A DNA stretch of 11,763 bases, from assembly GCA_959605945.1 (NCBI GenBank), contig CAUHGY010000056.1, positions 1 to 11,763 of the forward strand. Direction: 5' to 3'. The first letter of the stretch is position 1. The number at the start of each line of letters is the position of its first letter. Below are positions 6,783 through 11,763 of this stretch, one piece after another. Source of the stretch: an uncultured Clostridia bacterium (GTDB taxonomy: Bacteria > Bacillota > Clostridia > Christensenellales > Borkfalkiaceae). A program made the translations under genes and the position numbers. The notes beneath the pieces are model-generated. The model did not search any database and was not told the origin of the DNA. It was given only the letters and a program-made list of their open reading frames with translations.

Positions 6783-6819
6783 TATAATTGCTTTTCTACT
6801 TTTCAGACGTTATAATTGC
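6783..6819. repeat. Direct repeat TATAATTGC x2 in the divergent control region
   Basis: The 9-base word TATAATTGC occurs at 6783-6791 and again at 6811-6819, 28 bp apart (start to start) in the same orientation. The copies overlap the -35 and -10 boxes of the AraC-gene promoter. AraC proteins often bind paired direct repeats, so these may be regulator half-sites. A/T-rich chance repetition is also possible. Confidence 0.4.
6788..6816 (+). promoter_or_regulatory. Promoter of the AraC-family gene, predicting a leaderless mRNA
   Basis: A perfect -10 TATAAT (6811-6816) lies 17 bp after a weak -35 TTGCTT (6788-6793). The ATG is at 6823, only 7 bases past the -10, so the transcript would begin at or next to the start codon. 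There is no Shine-Dalgarno sequence before this ATG, unlike most genes in the window, which supports leaderless translation. Confidence 0.5.
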
Positions 6820-6822
6820 GGT

Positions 6823-7680
6823 ATGAAAAAATATTATACATTCAATATAAAGAGATTTCTTACGGTAAAAGATATTCTGACGATAGAATATCTCGATATA
6901 GGCAAAAATTTTTCACACGGCGAAGAGAGCCACGCTTTCCATGAGTTTGTTTACGTAGACAGCGGAAATATATATTGTGTAGAAAACAGCAATAAGACTT
7001 TTCTTGAAAAAAACGATTTTTTTCTGATACCCCCCAACACTTCCCACCGCTACCTGGCTGCGGCCCCGCATTCGTCTGTATTCATAATTTGCTTTAAAGT
7101 TAATTCGGGAGCGCTTGAACTTCTTAACGGAAAAACCAGACTCGATTCCGCGTGCACAAAAATACTTTCCGATATCCTTCGCGAAACAAAAAATGCGTTC
7201 GCTTTTCCGTTCGACAAAAAACTTCACCCGCTCGAAAACCCCGTTATCGGTGCTCAGCAGCTTGTTGAAAACTATATAGAGATGTTGCTTATACATCTTT
7301 TACGCCTTAAAACGCAAAGCGACCCGTCCGTGTTTTTCGTTAAAGACAGCACGGATTTTGCCAATAATCTGGTAACCGACATAATAGTTCTCCTTAAAGA
7401 GAACGTTTACGGCAGAATTTCTCTCGACAAAATCTGTGAATCCACTTTTTACAGCAAGACGTATATCAACAAAGTATTCAAGAAAGTTACTGGATTTTCC
7501 ATAATACGTTACTTCCATAATTTAAAAATAGACGAAGCGAAAAAACTTTTAAAAACAACCGCTCTCCCGGTTGCGGCAATATCGGACAGACTGGATTACG
7601 AGTCCCCCACTTACTTTACAAAATCTTTCAGAAAAGCCACCGGCATGACCCCTGTCGCTTATAAAAAAAGTATCAAATAA
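6823..7680 (+). CDS. AraC-family transcriptional regulator with N-terminal cupin sensor
   Basis: This 285-residue regulator has an N-terminal cupin-like sensing domain (about 20-95), including HAFHEFVYVDSG (37-48) and FFLIPPNTSHRY (66-77), a helical linker, and a C-terminal AraC DNA-binding domain (about 178-285). The first helix-turn-helix lies near 198-220 (ISLDKICESTFYSKTYINKVF) and the second near 247-271, ending in the family signature ESPTYFTKSFRKATGMTP (260-277). Such proteins usually activate sugar or glycan catabolic operons on binding a small ligand in the cupin pocket. It is transcribed away from the M81-M24-ASRT operon across a 175-bp control region, so it most likely regulates that operon. 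The start ATG has no ribosome site but a -10 box directly upstream (see promoter). The only other Met residues in the N-terminal half lie deep in the protein, so this start is the only sensible one. Confidence 0.93.
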   Translation: MKKYYTFNIKRFLTVKDILTIEYLDIGKNFSHGEESHAFHEFVYVDSGNIYCVENSNKTFLEKNDFFLIPPNTSHRYLAAAPHSSVFIICFKVNSGALELLNGKTRLDSACTKILSDILRETKNAFAFPFDKKLHPLENPVIGAQQLVENYIEMLLIHLLRLKTQSDPSVFFVKDSTDFANNLVTDIIVLLKENVYGRISLDKICESTFYSKTYINKVFKKVTGFSIIRYFHNLKIDEAKKLLKTTALPVAAISDRLDYESPTYFTKSFRKATGMTPVAYKKSIK

Positions 7681-7723
7681 GCGATACCGTTTATTTTTAC
7701 ATATCCGTATAATCAAGTAAATA

Positions 7724-7769
7724 AATCCCCGCCGCAGAATCGAAAACAAATAACGCTGCGGCGGGGATT
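7724..7769. terminator. Bidirectional terminator between convergent AraC and DMT genes
   Basis: The perfect 14-bp, mostly G/C stem AATCCCCGCCGCAG (7724-7737)/CTGCGGCGGGGATT (7756-7769) encloses an 18-nt loop. On the plus side the T-run (7777-7782) is a few bases downstream; on the minus side the flank is A/T-rich but without a clean U-tract. Its place between two convergent genes supports termination from both sides. Confidence 0.72.
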
Positions 7770-7788
7770 GTCATAATTTTTTAAATTA

Positions 7789-8646
7789 TCAAAGGCTGAG
7801 CAGTATAACCGACGCTAACCCGAGAAAATATCCTATGTACTGCAAAACGCTGAGCCTTTCGTGATAAAAAATAAGCGACACGAAAAAAATAAGCACTATT
7901 CCCGCGCCCGATACTATAGGATACAATATCGAAGCCGGCAGCATGGACGCAAGCAACAGCATCATCAGGTTTGTTATTCCGTTGCTCAGTCCTGTCAAAG
8001 ACGCATAAATTCCGCCTTTTTTTATTATGGTTTTCATATCGCCCGGACGTTTAATCAGCAAAATTACAAGCATCACAGCGCTCACGATTATCATGGCAAA
8101 AAGCATGAATTCGTTCTGATAGGCATTCGGAAAATGCAGCTGATGAATTTTTTGTATAGTGGCGCCGCAGCCGTTGCCTATGAACATCAGAAGCACGTAA
8201 ATCAGCCATTTGAAAGAAATTTTTTCACCTTTTTTATACGAGTTAATCAAAATCAAAGATACAAAAACGCTCACGAGCCCTATTATACCGACAACCGAAA
8301 GCGTCTCTTTCAAAAATATAATGCCGTAAAGCGTGGGAATTATCAGTGAAAAAGACGACATGAGCGCGGTCAGGGAAAGAGAACCTTCTTTTATGGAGAG
8401 AAACAAAAATATTATGGTAAAAACATATCCTGCCGCAAAAAAAGACGAATATTTAAGCGTTTCCGGGTGAAACGTAAAACCGAAAAGCGCTACTATACAC
8501 ATCAGAATAAGCGAACTTGCCGCCATTATGAAATTATAGGCAAAGTTTGCATTTTTTATTTCGCCTACGTTTATATTATATTGCTTCTGAAAAACATTCT
8601 GAATAAAGTTGCAAAAGACCGCAACCACCAACAGCAAATATTGCAT
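7789..8646 (-). CDS. EamA/DMT-superfamily membrane transporter
   Basis: This 285-residue protein is almost wholly hydrophobic, with about ten transmembrane helices arranged as two EamA repeats (about 1-130 and 145-285). This is the drug/metabolite transporter (DMT) pattern. The second repeat carries a typical YHERLSVLQYIGYFLGL segment (about 262-278), and the first carries the matching FLKETLSVVGIIGL (about 110-123). Such proteins move small metabolites such as amino acids, sugars or nucleotides across the cytoplasmic membrane, often outward. The ligand cannot be read from sequence. ATG is preceded by AAGGG at 6-nt spacing. It has its own promoter and flanking terminator hairpins, so it is probably a single-gene transcript, which weakens any link to its neighbours. 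It is convergent with the AraC gene. Confidence 0.88.
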   Translation of the reverse strand: MQYLLLVVAVFCNFIQNVFQKQYNINVGEIKNANFAYNFIMAASSLILMCIVALFGFTFHPETLKYSSFFAAGYVFTIIFLFLSIKEGSLSLTALMSSFSLIIPTLYGIIFLKETLSVVGIIGLVSVFVSLILINSYKKGEKISFKWLIYVLLMFIGNGCGATIQKIHQLHFPNAYQNEFMLFAMIIVSAVMLVILLIKRPGDMKTIIKKGGIYASLTGLSNGITNLMMLLLASMLPASILYPIVSGAGIVLIFFVSLIFYHERLSVLQYIGYFLGLASVILLSL

Positions 8647-8687
8647 AATGACCCTTCTTTATATTTTATTACCTGAAACCGTGAGTT

Positions 8688-8716
8688 ATGATACCACAAT
8701 CCTTCAAACAATGCAA
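8688..8716 (-). promoter_or_regulatory. Promoter of the EamA/DMT transporter gene
   Basis: On the minus strand TTGCAT (8716-8711) and TATCAT (8693-8688) are 17 bp apart, predicting transcription near 8681 and a leader of about 35 nt. The -10 matches five of six consensus bases. Confidence 0.5.
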
Positions 8717-8746
8717 TCATAATTTTATATAAAACAAAATAAAATA

Positions 8747-8804
8747 TCCGCCGTTATCGGTTCTGTTAAAGAACATACGTTACATGCAGAACAACAACGG
8801 CGGA
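8747..8804 (-). terminator. Composite hairpin terminator after the AEC transporter gene
   Basis: TCCGCCGTT (8747-8755) pairs with AACGGCGGA (8796-8804). After a small internal loop, GTTCTG (8760-8765) pairs with CAGAAC (8787-8792), giving 15 bp in all. On the minus strand the stem is followed by TATTTTATTTTG. It lies 17 nt past the AEC stop codon. The plus side has a run of eight T (8807-8814), so it may also be bidirectional. An alternative inner hairpin GTTCT/AGAAC (8760-8774) competes with the second stem. Confidence 0.65.
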
Positions 8805-8821
8805 AATTTTTTTTGCGCTCA

Positions 8822-9799
8822 TTATGCAATAGCCATGACAGCCGTGAAAACCAACGGTATGGCTATAAGCGCCAATATGTAGGAAATAAAACAGATGCTG
8901 GCGCCGAAAGGACTGTCCTTACCAACTGACTCGGGAAATACGACAACATTCATGCCGATCGGCAGTGAAAACATCGCCGTCGAAAGTATAAGAGTCGTGC
9001 CGCGAAGCCCTAATAGATAGGATACTCCACCCACGAGAACCGGCAGCACTATCAGTCTGATGAGCCCTACTAAATACGGCACCGGGGCTCCGAAAAGTTT
9101 TTTCAACGGAACAGTTGCCAGAACAACGCCTGTCAGAAGCATGGCAACCGGACTCATACAATTGGCAGCCGTGCTAACTGCGGTATTTACCACTTGCGGC
9201 AATGTGAAAGGCAGAAGTCCCACTATTATGCCCAAATAAGTGGAAATCATTACCGGCGAATATAAAAACGCCAGTCTGTTACGTTTTTTAGGCTTTTCTG
9301 CGGGCGGATTTTCCCGGAGGGCTTCATTCTTAGGAGTATAATCCTTAGTCAAAATATACATTCCGAAAGAATTTATGGCAATCGAAAATGGAATGGAGAA
9401 AAAAATGAACATCGCAAGCATTTCAGATCCCCACACCGCTTCCACGACAGGATAACCGAAATAACCCGAATTTGAAAATGCCAGCGCATACGTAAAGATA
9501 TTTCTTTTTTCCTTGTCTTTGCTGAACAGCCGTGCAAAAATCATAGCAAGGGCTATCGCTACAACAAGGAATATACAGCCGTATAAAAAAAGCATCAGAT
9601 ATTCGGTAAATTTCTCCACGGTCACACTCGAAGAAAGTGCGGAAAAGGTACTTGCCGGCATAAAAATAAGCATTTCGAGAGTAGCAAGCATCTTCGACGC
9701 ATTTTCCCCTACGTAGTTTTTCTTGCGCAGGAAAAATCCTATTATTATAAACAAAAGCAGAATTACAACCTGCTCTAACGTAGTTAAAAAAACTTCCAT
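8822..9799 (-). CDS. AEC (auxin efflux carrier)-family transporter
   Basis: This 325-residue inner-membrane protein has about ten transmembrane helices in two five-helix halves, joined by a charged cytoplasmic linker (about 152-172, rich in Lys, Glu and Pro). It fits the AEC family, which moves organic anions such as malate and related carboxylates. Family-like features are the first helix with GFFLRKKNYV (21-30), the FSNSGYFGYPVV stretch (about 108-119) and, in the second half, SPVAMLLTGVVLA (about 216-228) and SLPIGMNVVVFPE (about 279-291). It follows the ceramidase-like gene on the same strand with a 95-nt gap that contains a large hairpin. The ATG has no clear Shine-Dalgarno site, so expression may be low or depend on unseen signals. 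The link to the hydrolase upstream suggests uptake or export of its product, which is inference. Confidence 0.88.
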   Translation of the reverse strand: MEVFLTTLEQVVILLLFIIIGFFLRKKNYVGENASKMLATLEMLIFMPASTFSALSSSVTVEKFTEYLMLFLYGCIFLVVAIALAMIFARLFSKDKEKRNIFTYALAFSNSGYFGYPVVEAVWGSEMLAMFIFFSIPFSIAINSFGMYILTKDYTPKNEALRENPPAEKPKKRNRLAFLYSPVMISTYLGIIVGLLPFTLPQVVNTAVSTAANCMSPVAMLLTGVVLATVPLKKLFGAPVPYLVGLIRLIVLPVLVGGVSYLLGLRGTTLILSTAMFSLPIGMNVVVFPESVGKDSPFGASICFISYILALIAIPLVFTAVMAIA

Positions 9800-9841
9800 T
9801 TTACAAAAAACTGTTATTTAATTTATGATTTTTGGCAATTT

Positions 9842-9878
9842 ATACGGCGCCGACGAAAATCTTTCGGCGGCGCCGTAT
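9842..9878. other. Strong intercistronic hairpin between ceramidase-like and AEC genes
   Basis: ATACGGCGCCG (9842-9852) pairs with CGGCGCCGTAT (9868-9878). After one mismatch, CGAAA pairs with TTTCG around a 3-nt loop, giving a 16-bp arm. There is no U-tract on the minus-strand exit side, so it is a poor terminator for these minus-strand genes. It may stabilise the upstream message or cut down read-through into the transporter gene. Confidence 0.7.
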
Positions 9879-9894
9879 GAAAGATATTAAATTT

Positions 9895-11253
9895 TTATTT
9901 TCTGAGTTCGGAGAGAATTTCAAGCCCCTTTTCAATCATCAGCTCGGCAACGCCTGCTTTGAAAGACGAGCTCCTTGCCTCATATCCGCCTTCGTCATAA
10001 GAATCCTGCATGGGGAAATATCCGTCGCTCGAATTGGTCAGACAGCACGGCAAAACAGCTTTAAAGCCTTTGGCTTTTTTAAGTTCCATCCCTATAGGCG
10101 TGAAAGGTTCGCCGGGTATCCCGAAAAACGCTACGTCACCCAACGCGATGGCGGTGAAAGAAAGCGGGAAAAATTCGGGTCCGTGTTCCAATCTTATCAT
10201 CCTTGCCGCTTCAGCGACGACCGTGGTCAGCATCATGCCTTTAAAAGGTATTTCATCGTCTTTGCCCTCGTTGTGCAGCCTGTCGATTTCATAAGCTTTG
10301 GGCATATCTTCAGGCTTCGGCATATTGGAAGGAATATTGACCGTTCTGCGGATAAATTTTATGCTTTCAACGGGAATATATTCAACTTTATCGTAAACCT
10401 GCATAACAGAACCTGCCATCACGTTGCCGAGATGTCTCGCATGACCGTAGCCTCTCGAAACGTCGTCGAAATCCATGAACATATCGTTCAGATCTCCGCC
10501 TTTCGGATGTACGTTTACGTGGTTGACGTCGCCCTGCGCGCCGTTAAAGAAAACGCATCTTGTGTCAGGAATTGCTCTCTCCACCGTTCTGCGGGTAAAT
10601 CCCGGCCAATCGGCTGAAATAAGGTTGCCGCCTACCGTATCGGGATGATTCCCGAAATTGGCTATAACGAGAGTGGGAGCGTTTTCCCTGTCTATTCTGA
10701 CCACGTTTACTCTTTCATCTACTACGCCGATGGGTTCTTTAATGTCTGGATTATTGACGCCGGGATTGGTTTTGATGGATCCGTCCTTCATCAAAAAACG
10801 CCTCAAAAAAGCCACATTTTCAGCCTTGCCGACGCCTATTCCCATCGCGGCAGGCTTTAAATCCTCCATGGCAAAAACCGCGGCGTCCGTCATCCTGCGT
10901 TTGACAAAATAGTAATATTCTTTTTCAAGATCGTTTTCCGCCGTCTCGGGCGAGCAGAGTTTAGGACCGGTATGCGTATGCGTAACATGAATAAACACCG
11001 CCTTTTCGTCAACGCCGGTCGCCTTGGAAATTTCCGACCTGTAAACGTCGAAAACGTCGCTTTCGACGCCGCAGTTGTCGAGCGTTAATAAAATCACCGC
11101 CGTGCCGTTCTTTCTGAATGCCAGCGCGTTTATCTCTATATCGTCGAGAATGCCTTCGGCAAAACGCGGTTTATAATATCCCGTTATGGCTATTCCCATC
11201 ATAGGGTTGGCATTCACGCGCGAAAAACCCGCTTCAAAATCATAGTTCTTCAT
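9895..11253 (-). CDS. Neutral/alkaline ceramidase N-terminal-domain-like hydrolase
   Basis: This 452-residue protein resembles the catalytic domain of neutral ceramidases (PF04734-type), zinc enzymes that cleave the amide bond of N-acylsphingosine. Matching motifs are HTHTGP (92-97), GNHPDTVGG (201-209), SADWPG (213-218), NGAQGDVN (237-244), PGEPF (380-384) and EGGYEA (421-426). These supply plausible zinc and substrate ligands, including His94, His203, Glu382 and Tyr424. True ceramidases are secreted and much longer, with a C-terminal immunoglobulin-like domain. This one has no signal peptide and lacks that domain, so it is probably a cytoplasmic hydrolase of another N-acyl compound. In ceramidases the GDVS-P-N motif carries a Ser; here the position reads GDVNHV. 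Start ATG has GGAG 7 nt upstream. It follows the NagB-like gene by 78 nt. Fold and family are fairly sure; the substrate is unknown. Confidence 0.85.
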   Translation of the reverse strand: MKNYDFEAGFSRVNANPMMGIAITGYYKPRFAEGILDDIEINALAFRKNGTAVILLTLDNCGVESDVFDVYRSEISKATGVDEKAVFIHVTHTHTGPKLCSPETAENDLEKEYYYFVKRRMTDAAVFAMEDLKPAAMGIGVGKAENVAFLRRFLMKDGSIKTNPGVNNPDIKEPIGVVDERVNVVRIDRENAPTLVIANFGNHPDTVGGNLISADWPGFTRRTVERAIPDTRCVFFNGAQGDVNHVNVHPKGGDLNDMFMDFDDVSRGYGHARHLGNVMAGSVMQVYDKVEYIPVESIKFIRRTVNIPSNMPKPEDMPKAYEIDRLHNEGKDDEIPFKGMMLTTVVAEAARMIRLEHGPEFFPLSFTAIALGDVAFFGIPGEPFTPIGMELKKAKGFKAVLPCCLTNSSDGYFPMQDSYDEGGYEARSSSFKAGVAELMIEKGLEILSELRK

Positions 11254-11285
11254 TTTTATTCTCCGATTTAAAACGCTTTAGCCGC

Positions 11286-11312
11286 GCCTTGTCCGTTAAA
11301 AACGGGCAAGGC
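11286..11312. other. Intercistronic hairpin between NagB-like and ceramidase-like genes
   Basis: GCCTTG-T-CCGTT (11286-11297) pairs with AACGG-G-CAAGGC (11301-11312), 11 bp with one mismatch (a G-U pair if read on the plus strand) and a 3-nt loop. No U-tract follows on the minus strand. It lies in the 78-nt gap between the two genes and may set their expression ratio by stabilising the upstream message. Confidence 0.65.
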
Positions 11313-11331
11313 ACGATTTATTAACGAACAA

Positions 11332-11763
11332 TCAGTATCCCACTTTTTCCCAACATTCAAAGGGTGCGGCAATTTCTTCGCTGACATACACCTGCGTGTC
11401 CATAAGCTGCAGCATCGAACTGGGTATAAGCGGAGATACGGGACCGTGCAGAACCAATCTTGAAGTCATTCGCTGCCACGAAGAAAAAGTATTATTAGTA
11501 AGCAACGCGTGAACTTCTATTCTCTCTCTCGCATTCTTTACGTCAACGGGGCCGATGGTAGCTGCTTTCGGCGGAACGTCTGCAATGTAACCCGACTGAC
11601 CGAATACGCCGTGCAGAGAATTCTGGGCTATGGTAAGCGGATGCAATGTAACTATTCTTGCTTTCATGGCAAGATACTCGTCCATACTGTCGGTCATGAA
11701 CTCGCTTACGGGGTCGATAAATGCCATGTGTCCCGTCCATCCGGGAGAAGAAGAGCAGATGTC
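11332..11763 (-). CDS. NagB/RpiA-type sugar-phosphate isomerase-like protein, partial (N-terminus outside the window)
   Basis: The reading frame is open to the window edge, so only the C-terminal 143 residues are seen. They resemble glucosamine-6-phosphate deaminase/isomerase (NagB). The window-edge codons read SPGWTGHMAFIDP, aligned to the NagB signature that reads GxDGHxAFNEP. Downstream are PPKAATIGPVDVKNARERIE (about 65-84 of the fragment) and a VSPLIPSSMLQLM stretch (about 109-121), both matching the family's C-terminal half. Taking the fragment's aligned positions, the catalytic His is kept, the NagB active-site Asp before it reads Thr, and Glu of FNEP reads Asp. It may therefore be an isomerase-like protein with a different substrate. 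Do not use the internal ATG at 11727 as the start, because the GH motif lies before it. It precedes the ceramidase-like gene in the same direction. Confidence 0.8.
   Translation of the reverse strand, partial: DICSSSPGWTGHMAFIDPVSEFMTDSMDEYLAMKARIVTLHPLTIAQNSLHGVFGQSGYIADVPPKAATIGPVDVKNARERIEVHALLTNNTFSSWQRMTSRLVLHGPVSPLIPSSMLQLMDTQVYVSEEIAAPFECWEKVGY

Noticed and set aside
9832..10617. Plus-strand 261-codon open frame antisense to the ceramidase-like gene.
   Set aside because: Its protein has no recognisable family features and is rich in His, Arg and Phe as expected for a shadow frame. The minus-strand gene has conserved motifs along its length.
1..11763. CRISPR arrays, insertion sequences, prophage genes or attachment sites, including next to the tRNA.
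   Set aside because: No spaced direct-repeat array, transposase or integrase frame, or copy of the tRNA 3' end elsewhere in the window was seen.

Overview
The window looks like chromosomal DNA from a low-to-moderate-GC Gram-positive bacterium, most likely a Clostridia-type Firmicute. The reasons are A/G-rich Shine-Dalgarno sites (AAAGGAG or GGAG, 5-9 nt before ATG), AT-rich intergenic DNA, sigma-A-like promoters, hairpin plus U-tract terminators and a tRNA with encoded CCA. The taxonomic placement is an inference. Ten protein genes (one cut by the window edge) and one tRNA are supported. All proteins except the AraC regulator are on the minus strand.

Layout from left to right. (1) 24-132: tRNA-Thr(GGT) and its terminator, plus strand. 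(2) 451-3401: a minus-strand operon read as tetR-type regulator, then a carboxymuconolactone-decarboxylase/cupin fusion, then a xylulokinase-like FGGY kinase. It has a strong promoter with a palindrome inside it and a probable terminator near 282-319. (3) 3656-6736: a minus-strand operon of an M81 (microcystinase C-like) metallohydrolase, an M24/creatinase-fold protein that lacks the usual metal aspartates, and a small protein of the Anabaena sensory rhodopsin transducer (ASRT) family. It ends at a clear terminator (3533-3561). (4) 6788-7680: a divergently transcribed AraC-family regulator, predicted to be leaderless. (5) 7789-8716: an EamA/DMT-family transporter with its own promoter, convergent with the araC gene across a strong bidirectional hairpin. 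(6) 8822-11763: a minus-strand run of a NagB/sugar-phosphate isomerase-like protein (N-terminus outside the window), a short neutral-ceramidase-like hydrolase and an AEC-family transporter, with large hairpins between the genes.

Taken together this reads as a catabolic island: two transporters, three hydrolase-fold enzymes (M81, M24, ceramidase-like), an amino-sugar-phosphate isomerase-like enzyme, a sugar-type kinase, a cupin/CMD protein and a putative small-molecule-binding ASRT protein, governed by one AraC and one TetR regulator. I infer that it handles an amide-linked or acylated carbohydrate-like compound, but the sequence does not identify the substrate. The most interesting part is the divergent AraC / M81-M24-ASRT unit. 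Its M24 member has lost most of the canonical metal-binding residues, and its ASRT member has no rhodopsin nearby. The neighbouring NagB-like protein also has a changed active-site signature.
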